Positions 34,715 to 43,407 of a stretch of 43,407 nucleotides of DNA are shown one piece after another. Position 1 is the first letter of the stretch, and each line of letters starts with the position of its first letter. The stretch is from an uncultured beta proteobacterium (GTDB taxonomy: Bacteria > Pseudomonadota > Gammaproteobacteria > Burkholderiales > Burkholderiaceae_C): the NCBI GenBank assembly GCA_903861575.1, contig CAIOUR010000258.1, positions 1-43,407 of the forward strand, read 5' to 3'. The notes beneath the pieces were generated by a model, which saw only the letters and a program-made list of their open reading frames with translations, had not been told where the DNA came from and ran no database searches. Both the position numbers and the translations under genes were made by a program.

Positions 34715-35410
34715 GTGAACGAACCGTACAACACCCTGGAACACACCTTCGGTTACGCGCTGTCAGGTGCAGAGCGCAACCGCGTGTTGCGCAACACCTA
34801 CTGGCTGCTAGCCATCAGCATGGTCCCGACCATTTTGGGCGCATGGATTGGCGTGGAGACCGGAGTCGCCGCAATTTTCAATGGGATGCTGGGCTTCGTC
34901 TTGATGCTAGCTGGCATGTTCGGCTTCATTTACGCGATTGAGCGCACCAAAAATTCGGCGGCGGGCGTGCCCGTGTTGCTTGGATTTACTTTTTTCATGG
35001 GCCTGATCCTGTCGCGCCTGATCGGCCACGTACTCGGCTTTCGCAACGGGGCCGAGCTGGTGATGACGGCTTTCGGTGGCACTGCCGGGGTATTTTTTGT
35101 CATGGCCAGCCTGGCCACGGTCATCAAACGTGACCTCTACGGTATGGGCAAATGGCTGTTCGTCGGCGTCATCATTCTGTTGGTCGCTAGCGTCATCAAC
35201 ATCTTCCTGGGCTCCAGCGCCTTGATGCTGGCGATGTCGGTGATCTCCATGGCCATCTTCAGCGCTTACATGCTGTATGACCTCAAGCAAATCATTGACG
35301 GTGGCGAAACCAACTACATCAGCGCAACCCTGGCGCTGTACCTCGACATCATCAACGTGTTTCAGACCCTGCTCAGCCTGCTGGGTATCTTTGGCGGCGA
35401 GCGCGACTAA
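34715..35410 (+). CDS. Bax inhibitor-1 / YccA-family membrane protein
   Basis: 231 residues with about seven hydrophobic segments (first near residues 25-45, last near 200-220). The family's C-terminal pattern is present (AYMLYDLKQIIDGGETNYISATLALYLDIINVF). It is an inner-membrane protein. E. coli YccA modulates the FtsH protease, and some relatives act as pH-gated Ca2+ leak channels; which applies here is unknown. The GTG start follows a strong TTAGGAG. A terminator follows the stop. Confidence 0.9.
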   Translation: MNEPYNTLEHTFGYALSGAERNRVLRNTYWLLAISMVPTILGAWIGVETGVAAIFNGMLGFVLMLAGMFGFIYAIERTKNSAAGVPVLLGFTFFMGLILSRLIGHVLGFRNGAELVMTAFGGTAGVFFVMASLATVIKRDLYGMGKWLFVGVIILLVASVINIFLGSSALMLAMSVISMAIFSAYMLYDLKQIIDGGETNYISATLALYLDIINVFQTLLSLLGIFGGERD

Positions 35411-35427
35411 GTCATGCAGCGCCAGCG

Positions 35428-35453
35428 AAAAAGGCCCTTCGGGGCCTTTTTTA
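35428..35453. terminator. Bidirectional terminator after the BI-1-like gene
   Basis: AAAAAGGCCC-TTCG-GGGCCTTTTTT is a stable tetraloop hairpin with flanking A and T runs. It lies between the convergent BI-1-like gene and rlmD and suits both. Confidence 0.92.
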
Positions 35454-35478
35454 TTGCGTCTGCCAAACGGCTTAACCC

Positions 35479-36918
35479 TCAGTCCCTCTCAAACACCGCC
35501 ATGCTCTCCACATGGGCGGTATGCGGAAACATATTTACGACCCCCGCAGCCACGCAACGGTAACCGGCCTCTTGGACCAGCACCCCGGCATCACGGGCGA
35601 GCGTGGCCGGATTGCAACTCACATAAACCAGGCGCTTGGGCGGCGTCCATTCCCCGCGCAAATCCGGCGACTGAACTAAAGCTGCCAAAGCCTGCACCAG
35701 CGCATACGCGCCTTCGCGCGGCGGATCGAGCAGCCACTTGTGAGCCACGCCGTCGGCTACCAACGCCTGCGGGCTCATCTCAAACAAATTGCGAACCACA
35801 AAGCCAGTGGGCGCTAGCGCGGTCGGACGGTCCGGGCGCGCTGCGTTATCACGGTAATTGTCCTGGGCGCGTTGCACCAAAGAAGCCGCACCCTCCACAC
35901 CCAACACTTCGCCCGCCATCGTCGCCAGCGGCAAGGTGAAATTACCCAGTCCGCAAAACCAGTCGATTACCCGCTCCTGCCGCGTCGGAGCAAGCAGCGC
36001 CAACGCGCGCGCTACCAGCGTCCGGTTGATATGGGGATTGACCTGCGTGAAGTCGGTCGGACGAAAGGGCATTACCGCGTCAAATTGCGCCAAGGTATAG
36101 GCCAGCGGAGCCGTCTCGTGGCCGCTGCGCTCAGGCAGCAAAACGATGGCGTCCGGCCCTTTGGCCTGCAGCCACCATTGCACGCCCGGGTGCACCACCG
36201 CGAAGTCTTGCAGGCGCGCCACATCCGCAGGGCTCAGGGGTTGCAAATGCCGCAAAACCAGGGCGGTCGTCGCAGGCTTCGTTGCCGATGCCTCGCCGAC
36301 TGCCAGCTCAATTTGAGGAATAAGTTCGGCAGCATCCATCGACGCAATCAAGCTGCGCAGGGGCAACAGCATGGCGCTGACGTGCGGCGGCAGAACCGGG
36401 CATTGCGCCATATCGGCCACAAAGTGGCTTTTGCGCTCGTGAAAGCCAATCAAAACCACGCCCTTTTTGCGCACGAAGCGCACCGACAAACGCGCACGGT
36501 AGCGATAGCCCCAGGCCGGGCCTTCAATCGGGCGCAAGATCATCCCCGCAGCTACTTTGCCGATGTGCGCGAGGTTGTCCTCCAAGACACGCTGTTTGAC
36601 GGCGACTTGGGCTGCCGGGTGCAAGTGCTGCATCTTGCAACCGCCGCATGAACCGGTATGCAAACCGAAGTGCGGGCACGCGGGGCGCACGCGCTGGGAC
36701 GATTCCCGGTGGATTGCGGTCACCACACCTTTTTCAAAACTGCTTTTGCTGCGATGGATCTGCGCGCTCACCACCTCATAGGGCAATGCACCGTCGATGA
36801 ACACCACCTTGCCGTCGTCGCGGTGCGCCACACCTTGCGCTTCCAGATCCAAGGCATGCACCCGCAGCTGACCTTCTGGTAGTAGCGCTTCGCTCGCGAT
36901 CGTGGGTAAGTGGCTCAT
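35479..36918 (-). CDS. rlmD: 23S rRNA (uracil(1939)-C(5))-methyltransferase RlmD
   Basis: About 479 residues. An N-terminal TRAM-like domain ([20 protein letters not shown]) is followed by the iron-sulfur cluster cysteines in [18 protein letters not shown] and AQCPVLPP, and then the SAM-dependent methyltransferase domain ([16 protein letters not shown] near residue 320). The catalytic cysteine is in [15 protein letters not shown] near the C-terminus. It methylates U1939 of 23S rRNA. The track starts at a TTG at 36954; the ATG at 36918 gives the family start. It follows nlpD on the same strand, in a position where rpoS is found in many relatives. Confidence 0.93.
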   Translation of the reverse strand: MSHLPTIASEALLPEGQLRVHALDLEAQGVAHRDDGKVVFIDGALPYEVVSAQIHRSKSSFEKGVVTAIHRESSQRVRPACPHFGLHTGSCGGCKMQHLHPAAQVAVKQRVLEDNLAHIGKVAAGMILRPIEGPAWGYRYRARLSVRFVRKKGVVLIGFHERKSHFVADMAQCPVLPPHVSAMLLPLRSLIASMDAAELIPQIELAVGEASATKPATTALVLRHLQPLSPADVARLQDFAVVHPGVQWWLQAKGPDAIVLLPERSGHETAPLAYTLAQFDAVMPFRPTDFTQVNPHINRTLVARALALLAPTRQERVIDWFCGLGNFTLPLATMAGEVLGVEGAASLVQRAQDNYRDNAARPDRPTALAPTGFVVRNLFEMSPQALVADGVAHKWLLDPPREGAYALVQALAALVQSPDLRGEWTPPKRLVYVSCNPATLARDAGVLVQEAGYRCVAAGVVNMFPHTAHVESMAVFERD

Positions 36919-36958
36919 GGCTTGTACGGGCCAGTTGGAACTGGCTGGAGGCAAAGGG

Positions 36959-37984
36959 TCAGCGGCTGCTGAGATACCTCATGGGGTCGACCGGCCGGCC
37001 CAGCCGCCGGATTTCAAAGTGCAGCTTCACCCGGTCGCTGTCCGAGCTACCCATCTCCGCGATTTTTTGGCCCTTTTTAACGCTTTGGTCTTCCTTGACC
37101 AAAATCGTCTGGTTGTGGGCGTAGGCTGTCAAAAACGTGTTGTTGTGTTTGATGATGATCAACTTGCCGTAGCCGCGCAAGCCTTCGCCGGCGTAGACCA
37201 CCTTCCCTTCCGCAGCCGCAAAAACCGGATCCCCCGCTGCACCCGAAAGGTCAATGCCTTTGCGGTTTTTTGTCTCATCAAACCCCGCGATCACCTCGCC
37301 CTTGGCCGGCCAAGCAAAGTCCAACGTCTCGTCTGCAGCTGCAGCGGAAACGGCAGCCGCAACCGGGATCGGGGGCTTCTGGGGTGTGGATGCAGCAACC
37401 ATCGGCTCAGCTGCCTGCGCGACGCTTGCTGCGGCAGCTTTCGAGGCGGCGGCTGCTAGCGGCGACGTTACAACCGCAGCGGACGTCTTGCCAGGAGCGC
37501 TCGCCACCGCGGGCACAGGCGGCAATGGTGTAACACTCACACGGCTGCTTACAACCGCCTTCGCAAGTACCGGCTCTTCAGGCGGGATCACGCGGTACAC
37601 ATCGCCAATTTCAATTTTGTTCGGGTTGTCAATCGAGTTCCATCGTGCGATATCCCGGTAGTTTTGCCCTGCATCAAGTCCAATGCGGATCAGGGTATCG
37701 CCCTTTTGAACCGTGTAATACCCGGGTTTGCCTGCGTTTTCCAAGCCAACGGGCGCACGTTTAGTGGCTGGCTCGGCGACCGGCTGCTCTGCTGCGACCA
37801 CTTCAGCGGCTGCGTGGGCGGGGGTTTCGGCTGCCGCTGGTGCGCTGGCCGCCTTTTTGGTCTTGGACCAGTCGGCAACAGGGGCAGGGCGTTGGCGGAC
37901 AGAGCCACAGGCCAGCAGAGTCATCGACAGGGCTACTGCTGCCCACCCCCCGATGTTCCAACGCGCCATGGCCCGCCCTTTCAT
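36959..37984 (-). CDS. nlpD: NlpD-like lipoprotein with LysM and degenerate LytM (M23) domains
   Basis: 341 residues. A lipoprotein signal (lipobox MTLLAC near residue 26) is followed by a LysM peptidoglycan-binding domain ([19 protein letters not shown] near residue 92), a long Ala/Val/Pro-rich linker (about 160-225), and an M23/LytM domain at the C-terminus ([39 protein letters not shown]). The expected HxGxD reads RKGID, and the first histidine of HxH is lysine. It therefore probably lacks hydrolase activity and acts, like E. coli NlpD, as an activator of an amidase at the septum. Its ATG overlaps the pcm stop (ATGA), so the pair is coupled. Confidence 0.92.
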   Translation of the reverse strand: MKGRAMARWNIGGWAAVALSMTLLACGSVRQRPAPVADWSKTKKAASAPAAAETPAHAAAEVVAAEQPVAEPATKRAPVGLENAGKPGYYTVQKGDTLIRIGLDAGQNYRDIARWNSIDNPNKIEIGDVYRVIPPEEPVLAKAVVSSRVSVTPLPPVPAVASAPGKTSAAVVTSPLAAAASKAAAASVAQAAEPMVAASTPQKPPIPVAAAVSAAAADETLDFAWPAKGEVIAGFDETKNRKGIDLSGAAGDPVFAAAEGKVVYAGEGLRGYGKLIIIKHNNTFLTAYAHNQTILVKEDQSVKKGQKIAEMGSSDSDRVKLHFEIRRLGRPVDPMRYLSSR

Positions 37985-38736
37985 ACAAAACCTGATTTTA
38001 GGGGGACGAAGTGCACGGCTTCAAGCACAGTCTGACGCAATCCTTGGGGCGTTTTGTCCACCACCATCAGCATCTGCTGGCCCGCGCCGCCTGCTCTGGC
38101 TACAGGGGCGACCAATCGCCCTCCCACAGCCAGTTGCTCAATCCACGCCGCAGGAATTGCCTCGCCGCCTGCTGCGGCAATGATTCCGGCATAGGGTGCA
38201 CCTTGAGGAAAACCCAGCATCCCGTCACCAAACAACAAATGGACATTGCGTAAAAACATACTGCGCAAATTAGCACGCGCCTTGTCGTGCAATCCGCGCA
38301 GGCGCTCAATCGAATACACCTCGCTGGACATTTGACTCAAGACCGCTGCCTGATAACCGCAGCCAGTTCCAATTTCCAACACCCGTCCCAATTTGTCAAT
38401 GCTGCCGTTACGCAGCAATTCGGCCATGCGCGCGACGACGCTGGGCTTAGAGATGGTTTGCCCCAACCCGATGGGAAGGCTGGTGTCCTCGTAAGCCTGG
38501 TTGGCCAAGGCGCTATCGACAAAACGGTGGCGCTCCACGCTGGCCATGGCATCCAATACCGCAGCGTCGCGCACACCCAGTCCCATGAGCTTTTCCACCA
38601 TGCGCCGGCGCACAGCTCCGGAGTCTAGGCCGATGCCCTGGGGTTGCGCGATCGTCGGCGCTGCCGGGCGGGGTTTGGGCTGCTCACCCAACCCTTGAAC
38701 GCGCGCGGGGAATGCAGGGCGCTCCTTCATCGACAT
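37981..38736 (-). CDS. pcm: Protein-L-isoaspartate O-methyltransferase
   Basis: 251 residues. The SAM-binding motif is VLEIGTGCGYQAAVLSQM near residue 122, preceded by the family block YEDTSLPIGLGQTISKPSVV and followed by VYSIERLRGLHDKAR. It methylates isoaspartyl residues in aged proteins so that they can be repaired. An N-terminal extension of about 35 residues (Pro/Arg/Gln-rich) precedes the domain, as in other Burkholderiales; an internal start is possible. It lies 7 bases after surE and overlaps nlpD. Confidence 0.95.
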   Translation of the reverse strand: MSMKERPAFPARVQGLGEQPKPRPAAPTIAQPQGIGLDSGAVRRRMVEKLMGLGVRDAAVLDAMASVERHRFVDSALANQAYEDTSLPIGLGQTISKPSVVARMAELLRNGSIDKLGRVLEIGTGCGYQAAVLSQMSSEVYSIERLRGLHDKARANLRSMFLRNVHLLFGDGMLGFPQGAPYAGIIAAAGGEAIPAAWIEQLAVGGRLVAPVARAGGAGQQMLMVVDKTPQGLRQTVLEAVHFVPLKSGFV

Positions 38737-38743
38737 GGCGTGC

Positions 38744-39508
38744 TCAGGGTCGTGCCGCGGACCAGATCGGCTGGTCGGCCCAGCCTTGCAAAGCCGCGTG
38801 GTCGGTTAAGTCGACTTTGAGCGGTGTGATCGAGACATGACCCATCGCCGTGGCATGGAAATCGGTGCCATCGGCATCGTCCTTGGCTGGGCCTGACGCC
38901 CCAATCCAGTACATCGTTTGGCCACGCGGGCTGTGCTGCGTGATGACAGGCTCCGCTGCGTGGCGCTTACCAAGGCGGCACACGCGTGTGGCCTTGATCT
39001 GGTCGAACGGCAGGTTCGGAATATTCACATTGAGCAACCAGGGCGACACCCCCACCTGCCCATGGTGGATCAGGCCCTGCACAATTTCGCGTGCTTTGCG
39101 GGCCGCCGACTCTAGTTCGTGCCAGTCTTTCTCTACTTGCGAAAAGGCAATCGCCGGGATATCGAACAAGTAACCCTCCATCGCTGCGCCCACAGTGCCC
39201 GAATAAATCGTGTCATCCCCCATATTGGCCCCGTTGTTGATGCCGGAGACAACCAAATCAGGCCGGTAATCAAGCAAGCCCGACAAGGCAATGTGCACGC
39301 AATCAGCCGGTGTGCCATTGACGTAGCGAAAACCATTGCTACCGCGTTGGACATACAGCGGCGCGGCCAGCGTAAGGGCATTGGACTTCGCGCTGTTGTT
39401 ATGTTCCGGGGCAATCACCTCCACCTCGGCGATGTCTCTGAGCGCCTCGTACAGCGACACAATGCCGGGCGCCGTGTAGCCATCATCGTTGGATATCAGA
39501 ATTCTCAT
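38744..39508 (-). CDS. surE: 5'/3'-nucleotidase SurE
   Basis: 254 residues opening with [16 protein letters not shown], whose Asp-Asp pair binds the catalytic metal. It also carries the metal/phosphate segment [25 protein letters not shown], and [25 protein letters not shown] near residue 90. It hydrolyses nucleoside monophosphates and is linked to stationary-phase survival. It is the first gene of surE-pcm-nlpD. Confidence 0.97.
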   Translation of the reverse strand: MRILISNDDGYTAPGIVSLYEALRDIAEVEVIAPEHNNSAKSNALTLAAPLYVQRGSNGFRYVNGTPADCVHIALSGLLDYRPDLVVSGINNGANMGDDTIYSGTVGAAMEGYLFDIPAIAFSQVEKDWHELESAARKAREIVQGLIHHGQVGVSPWLLNVNIPNLPFDQIKATRVCRLGKRHAAEPVITQHSPRGQTMYWIGASGPAKDDADGTDFHATAMGHVSITPLKVDLTDHAALQGWADQPIWSAARP

Positions 39509-39634
39509 GAGCTAAGGTGTTGTATGAAGTCATTGTAGGTGGGCGTAACACAGGACGATACGCCACCCGCTTGACACTTCAGCCCAGAACCATCGTGCAC
39601 ACTTGGGCGTGCACGCGCAAGATCGGATGGCCGA

Positions 39635-39805
39635 TCAACCGCCCTTTTTGGAACGCTTGCCGGGATTCTTTTTGCTGCGGGTCGAAACTCCGCGCTCCAG
39701 GCTCACACGCTGGCCACGGCCAGCGGTGGGGATGGACATACCGGCCAACGGTTTGGGGGCGGGGGTGGCGCGGCGGTCTGCCTCGGTGACGATCTTGTTG
39801 CCCAT
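39635..39805 (-). CDS. Small basic conserved hypothetical protein, 56 residues
   Basis: Below the ORF-track length limit. From the ATG at 39805, with an AGGA ribosome-binding site, the minus strand reads MGNKIVTEADRRATPAPKPL and continues through GMSIPTAGRGQRVSLERG to a Lys/Arg-rich end (RSKKNPGKRSKKGG). It is strongly basic and probably disordered, with no membrane segment. I believe a similar short protein occurs widely in Comamonadaceae, but that is memory, not a search. Function unknown; nucleic acid or ribosome binding is possible from charge alone. It stands alone between surE and the SDR gene. Confidence 0.7.
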   Translation of the reverse strand: MGNKIVTEADRRATPAPKPLAGMSIPTAGRGQRVSLERGVSTRSKKNPGKRSKKGG

Positions 39806-39909
39806 GGCGAAAATTCCTGCAAGGTTGAAATCAAAGGCGCGTATTTAAACACTGTTTGCGCCCCGCCCGAATTGGCTCCCCAAGACCCATTTTTTTCGCG
39901 GCTACGGGC

Positions 39910-40701
39910 TTATCCACAACCCACCACGCTGGCACCGCCGTCCACCGCCAGCCACTGGCCCGTGATGTGCTTGCCCGCATCCGAAGCGAACAACACACAA
40001 AGCCCTTTGAGGTCCTCATCGTCACCCAGGCGCTGCAGCGGCGCGCTAGCGGCCAGCCGGTCCTCACCAATGGAGGCCATCAACCCGGCCGTCATCTTGC
40101 TGGGAAAAAAGCCCGGGCAAATCGCGTTGACCGTGATGTTGTACTTGCCCCATTCAGCGCCCAGCGTGCGGGTGAAATTGATTACCGCGCCTTTGGACGT
40201 GTTGTAGGCGATCGTGGTCATGGCCGGGGTGTTGCCGTTCAGGCCGGCGATGGACGCCACATTGATGATGCGCCCGCTGCGCCGCGCAATCATGGACTGC
40301 TTGGCAATGCGCTGGCTGAGTAAAAAGTAGCCACGCACGTTGAGGTTCATGACTTTGTCCCAGGCCTCTATGGGATGGTCCTCTGCGGGTGCCCCCCAGG
40401 ACGCACCGGCGTTGTTCACCAGAATGTCCAGGTGCCCAAACCGGGCCAGCGTCTCATCGGCAAGCCGGTTGATCTCCGTGTCTTGGGCGCAATCCGCAGC
40501 GATCCAGCAGGCGTCTATGCCATCGGCCTTCAAATCCGCCGCCGCCAGCTCCAGGTCTTGCGCTTTGCGCGAACTCAGCATCAGCGTCGCTCCGGCTTCG
40601 CCCAGCGCGCGTGCCAGTTGCAAACCCAGGCCACGCGATCCGCCCGTAACCAGCGCGGTCTTGCCACGCAGGTCAAACAGCTGTTGAATGCTTCTGCTAA
40701 T
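39910..40701 (-). CDS. Short-chain dehydrogenase/reductase, expected ATG reads ATT
   Basis: Classical SDR of about 263 residues. The track starts at a TTG at 40623, which would delete the cofactor motif. Upstream the frame reads SRSIQQLFDLRGKTALVTGG then SRGLG, the TGxxxGxG motif, so the true start is earlier. The codon in the right place, after a strong AAGGAG and a 6-base spacer, is ATT at 40701. No ATG, GTG or TTG exists between the upstream in-frame stop and that point. Later motifs are intact: NNAGASWG, the catalytic serine in INVASIAGL, and YNTSKGAV (YxxxK). ATT could be a genuine weak start, a mutation that silences the gene, or a sequence error. The substrate is unknown; the nearby thiolase and 3-hydroxyacyl-CoA dehydrogenase hint at acyl metabolism. 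Confidence 0.85.
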   Translation of the reverse strand: MSRSIQQLFDLRGKTALVTGGSRGLGLQLARALGEAGATLMLSSRKAQDLELAAADLKADGIDACWIAADCAQDTEINRLADETLARFGHLDILVNNAGASWGAPAEDHPIEAWDKVMNLNVRGYFLLSQRIAKQSMIARRSGRIINVASIAGLNGNTPAMTTIAYNTSKGAVINFTRTLGAEWGKYNITVNAICPGFFPSKMTAGLMASIGEDRLAASAPLQRLGDDEDLKGLCVLFASDAGKHITGQWLAVDGGASVVGCG

Positions 40702-40732
40702 CCTGTGCTCCTTATCCGCGCAAGCGCGTGGG

Positions 40733-40954
40733 CTATTCCGTCATGCGGCTGCGCACATAGATCAAGGCGCAGCCCAAAGCCACCAGGGGTAACCCCAGCC
40801 ACAAGCCCCAATCCGCTAACGCCGCGTCTATCGGCTGCACAAAATGCGACACCACCAAAGAGAGCAAACCCGCGTAGATGCAAATCCAAACCCAACGTTG
40901 GATGCGTTTGAAGCGTGGGTTATCGACTTTGTGGTGGGATTTAATCAGGGACAT
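40733..40954 (-). CDS. Small two-helix membrane protein, hypothetical
   Basis: 73 residues. A basic N-terminus (MSLIKSHHKVDNPRFKRIQR) is followed by two hydrophobic segments (about residues 21-41 and 48-66) and a short charged tail. The positive N-terminus suggests both ends face the cytoplasm. No known domain recognised. It ends 31 bases before the SDR start on the same strand and is likely co-transcribed with it. Confidence 0.75.
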   Translation of the reverse strand: MSLIKSHHKVDNPRFKRIQRWVWICIYAGLLSLVVSHFVQPIDAALADWGLWLGLPLVALGCALIYVRSRMTE

Positions 40955-41058
40955 GGCGAGATTCTTTTGGGTCTTGGAACGAGCTGCGGTAGCTTGAGGA
41001 AGAGCCGATCATGCGCTCGGATTGTGAACAACGGTGGCGCAGAGCTTAGCGCCTGGGC

Positions 41059-42234
41059 TTAGAAAACCTCAAACACCCCGGCGGCACCCATGCCGCCGCC
41101 AATGCACATGGTGATGCAGACCCGTTTCGCACCCCGGCGCTTACCCTCGATCAAGGCGTGACCGGTCAGGCGCTGACCGCTGGCGCCATACGGATGACCC
41201 ACCGCGATCGCGCCGCCGTTGACGTTCAGCGCCTCAGGCGGAATACCCAGCGCGTCGCGGCAATACAGCACCTGCACCGCAAAGGCTTCATTGAGCTCCC
41301 ACAGGTCGATGTCGCTGACTTTCAAGCCCAGCCGCGCCAGCACTTTGGGCACGGCGACCACCGGGCCTATGCCCATTTCATCGGGCTCGCAGCCCGCCAC
41401 CGCAAAGCCCAAAAAGCGCCCTAGCGGCTGCAAGCCACGCTGCTGCACCAGACGCTCGTGCATCACTACCACCGCGCCCGCGCCATCCGAGAACTGGCTG
41501 GCGTTTCCGGCGGACACCAGACCGCCCGGGATCGCCGAGCGCAGGCCATGTATGCCCTCAAAGGTGGTTCCAGCGCGTATGCCTTCGTCATCGTGCACAG
41601 TCACTTCGCGGGTCACCATGCCGGTCTGCTTATCGACCACGCCCATGGTCACGCTGATGGGCGCAATCTCGTCGGTGAAGCGTCCGGCCTGCAGCGCGGC
41701 GCTGGCATTCTGCTGGCTCTGCGCGCCATAGATGTCCATGGCCTCGCGGCTGATCTGGTAGCGCTTGGCGACCTGCTCAGCGGTTTGCAGCATGTTCCAG
41801 TAGATCTCTGGCTTGTGCTGCACCAGCCACGGGTCGGTAGCCATGTGCTGGTTGGCTTCTTGCTGCACGCACGAGATCGACTCCACGCCACCGGCCACAT
41901 ACACATCGCCTTCGTTGGCGATGACCCGCTGCGCGGCCAGCGCAATGGTTTGCAAACCCGAGGAGCAAAACCGGTTCACGGTCAGACCCGAAACCGTCAC
42001 CGGGCAACCGGCGCGCAATGCGGCCTGGCGGGCGACATTGGAGCCGGTTGCGCCCTCGGGAAAGGCGCAGCCCATGAGCACGTCATCGACCTCGACGGCG
42101 TCAATACCCGCGCGGGAAATGGCGTGGGCAATCGCGTGGCCGGCCAGCGTCGCGCCATGGGTCATGTTGAAGGCGCCCTTCCAGCTTTTGGTCAGCGGCG
42201 TGCGGGCGGTGGAAACAATCAGGGCGGCGGTCAT
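41059..42234 (-). CDS. Acetyl-CoA C-acyltransferase (thiolase)
   Basis: 391 residues, normal for a thiolase. The acyl-accepting cysteine is in [17 protein letters not shown] near residue 90. The C-terminal catalytic pair is in [18 protein letters not shown] (His) and [14 protein letters not shown] (Cys). It cleaves 3-ketoacyl-CoA to acetyl-CoA and a shorter acyl-CoA, or works in reverse. The neighbouring 3-hydroxyacyl-CoA dehydrogenase, ending 9 bases upstream on the same strand, supports a degradative beta-oxidation role (FadA-like) over acetoacetyl-CoA synthesis for polyhydroxybutyrate, but chain length is not predictable. Confidence 0.94.
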   Translation of the reverse strand: MTAALIVSTARTPLTKSWKGAFNMTHGATLAGHAIAHAISRAGIDAVEVDDVLMGCAFPEGATGSNVARQAALRAGCPVTVSGLTVNRFCSSGLQTIALAAQRVIANEGDVYVAGGVESISCVQQEANQHMATDPWLVQHKPEIYWNMLQTAEQVAKRYQISREAMDIYGAQSQQNASAALQAGRFTDEIAPISVTMGVVDKQTGMVTREVTVHDDEGIRAGTTFEGIHGLRSAIPGGLVSAGNASQFSDGAGAVVVMHERLVQQRGLQPLGRFLGFAVAGCEPDEMGIGPVVAVPKVLARLGLKVSDIDLWELNEAFAVQVLYCRDALGIPPEALNVNGGAIAVGHPYGASGQRLTGHALIEGKRRGAKRVCITMCIGGGMGAAGVFEVF

Positions 42235-42243
42235 GGGGAATCC

Positions 42244-43407
42244 TCAATTGAAAGTGTGACCGGCTGCGGCCAAACGGGACAGCAGCGGCGCGGGTCGCCA
42301 AAAGCCGGGGTCGGAATGCGGGTTGGCGGCAAAGCGCTGCATGGTCTGGACCACGGTGAATAGGCCCAGCTCATCGGCATACAGCATCGGCCCGCCGCGA
42401 AAGGCGGGAAAGCCATAGCCGTACAAATAGACGATGTCGATATCGCTGGCGCGGATGGCAATGCCTTCTTCCAGAACATGCGCCGCCTCGTTCACCAGGG
42501 CCAGCACCAGGCGCTGCACGATCTCCTGTGCGTCAATCTTGCGCGGCGTGATGCCTTGCGCGCTGCGGCAGGCGTCGATGGCGGCGGCCACCACAGGGCT
42601 CGGCATCGCGTCGCGCTTGCCTTCCACGTAGTCGTACCAGCCCGCGCCGGTTTTCTGGCCGAAGCGACCCATTTCACATACCGCGTCGGCCGTGGGGCTG
42701 TAGCGCATGCCGGGGTTCTCGATGGCGCGGCGCTTGCGGATGGCCCAGCCGATGTCGTTACCGGCCAGATCACTCATGCGGAACGGCCCCATCGCCATGC
42801 CAAAGGCTTCCATGGCTTTGTCCACCTGCTGCGGGCTGCAACCCTCGTCGAGCAAAAAGCCGGCTTGGCGCAGGTACTGCTCCACCATGCGGTTACCGAT
42901 GAAGCCGTAGCACACGCCGGAGACCACCGCCGTTTTACGGATCTTCTTGGAAAGCGCCATAACCGTGGCCAACGCATCGGGAGCGGTCTTCGCGCCGCGC
43001 ACCACTTCGAGCAGCTTCATCACATTCGCCGGGCTGAAAAAATGCAGGCCCACCACATCCTGCGGGCGCTGCATGCAGGCGGCAATCTGGTTCAGATCCA
43101 GCGTGGACGTGTTGGACGCCAGGATGGCCCCGGGCTTCATCACCCGGTCCAGCTCCCGGAACACCTGTGACTTCACGCCCATGTCTTCAAACACCGCCTC
43201 AATCACCAAATCCGCCTGCGCCAGATCCTGGTAGCGCAGCGTGGTGCCCAGCAAAGCCATACGCTGCTCCAGCGCCTCGGGCTTGAGCGTGCCCTTGCTG
43301 ACCTGCGCCTCGTAGTTGCGGCGCATGATGGCCACGCCGCGCTCCAGCGCCTCGGGCTGCAACTCCAGCAGCTGCACCGGAATTCCGGCATTCAGAAAAT
43401 TCATGGC
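42244..43407 (-). CDS. 3-hydroxyacyl-CoA dehydrogenase (multifunctional FadB/FadJ-like), N-terminus off the window
   Basis: The frame is open to the right edge. The first in-window ATG at 43404 is internal, because it falls within the NAD-binding fold (MNFLNAGIPVQLLELQPEAL is the part after the glycine motif). Present are the rest of the NAD domain with ASNTSTLDLNQIAACMQRPQ and GLHFFSPANVMKLLEVVRG, and two C-terminal helical domains (DLAGNDIGWAIRKRRAIENP; VYLYGYGFPAFRGGPM). The double C-terminal domain and the YGYGFPAFRGGP pattern are typical of trifunctional enzymes that carry an enoyl-CoA hydratase half upstream, so the full protein is probably about 700 residues. It is likely co-transcribed with the thiolase. 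Confidence 0.92.
   Translation of the reverse strand, partial: AMNFLNAGIPVQLLELQPEALERGVAIMRRNYEAQVSKGTLKPEALEQRMALLGTTLRYQDLAQADLVIEAVFEDMGVKSQVFRELDRVMKPGAILASNTSTLDLNQIAACMQRPQDVVGLHFFSPANVMKLLEVVRGAKTAPDALATVMALSKKIRKTAVVSGVCYGFIGNRMVEQYLRQAGFLLDEGCSPQQVDKAMEAFGMAMGPFRMSDLAGNDIGWAIRKRRAIENPGMRYSPTADAVCEMGRFGQKTGAGWYDYVEGKRDAMPSPVVAAAIDACRSAQGITPRKIDAQEIVQRLVLALVNEAAHVLEEGIAIRASDIDIVYLYGYGFPAFRGGPMLYADELGLFTVVQTMQRFAANPHSDPGFWRPAPLLSRLAAAGHTFN

Noticed and set aside
39538-39567. GGTGGGCGTA/TACGCCACC inverted repeat upstream of surE
   Set aside because: No T-run on either strand and no link to a gene end in the right orientation, so not called as a terminator.
1-43407. Mobile elements, prophage, CRISPR array, toxin-antitoxin or defence system
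   Set aside because: I looked for transposase or integrase motifs, direct-repeat arrays, terminal inverted repeats and small toxin-like pairs and found none; the one PIN domain is part of the PhoH protein and has no antitoxin partner.

Overview
The window is a high-GC chromosomal segment packed with housekeeping genes. Gene order and protein sequences point to a betaproteobacterium of the Burkholderiales, most likely Comamonadaceae (Rhodoferax/Polaromonas-like). The markers are thrS-infC-rpmI-rplT-pheS-pheT-ihfA-merR-tRNA-Pro, rpsF-priB-rpsR-rplI, surE-pcm-nlpD, and divergent ppsA/ppsR. I see no prophage, insertion sequence, CRISPR array or plasmid module. I also see no convincing new multi-gene system. 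The unusual items are local lesions and regulatory architecture.

Layout. 1-827: an RND efflux adaptor that runs off the left edge and is absent from the ORF track. 940-4082: a three-gene squalene cassette hpnC-hpnD-hpnE. 4081-12130 (minus): the translation supercluster thrS, infC (ATC start), rpmI (with an in-frame amber codon), rplT, pheS, pheT, ihfA, a MerR-type regulator and tRNA-Pro(GGG), closed by a hairpin terminator. 12325-13022: a ketopantoate-reductase-like pseudogene. 13061-14392: isocitrate lyase, whose predicted promoter carries a palindromic operator between -35 and -10. 14558-15955: an EamA-type transporter and a small SWIB-domain protein. 16013-18622: clpB behind a near-consensus sigma-32 promoter. 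18694-24722 (minus): alaA-like aminotransferase, hom, thrC, moeA, moaD and moaE, tightly spaced.

24827-27727 (plus): a Mth938-like protein, a Bcp-type peroxiredoxin and a PIN-PhoH protein, the last overlapping the stop of dnaB. 27724-30623 (minus): dnaB, then rplI, rpsR, priB and rpsF. 30714-34104: ppsA and, divergently, its regulator ppsR. 34111-35410: a GlcG/HbpS-family protein and a Bax-inhibitor-1-like membrane protein. 35479-39508 (minus): rlmD, nlpD, pcm and surE, without the rpoS gene often found beside nlpD. 39635-43407 (minus): a 56-residue basic protein, a short-chain dehydrogenase whose expected ATG reads ATT, a small membrane protein, a thiolase and a partial 3-hydroxyacyl-CoA dehydrogenase (beta-oxidation).

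Three genes carry apparent damage: rpmI (AAG to TAG at codon 35), the SDR gene (ATG to ATT start) and the ketopantoate-reductase-like gene (out-of-frame internal deletion). The first two are single-base changes, so sequencing or assembly error must be excluded before reading biology into them. All start choices, promoters and operators are read by eye. No database search was possible.
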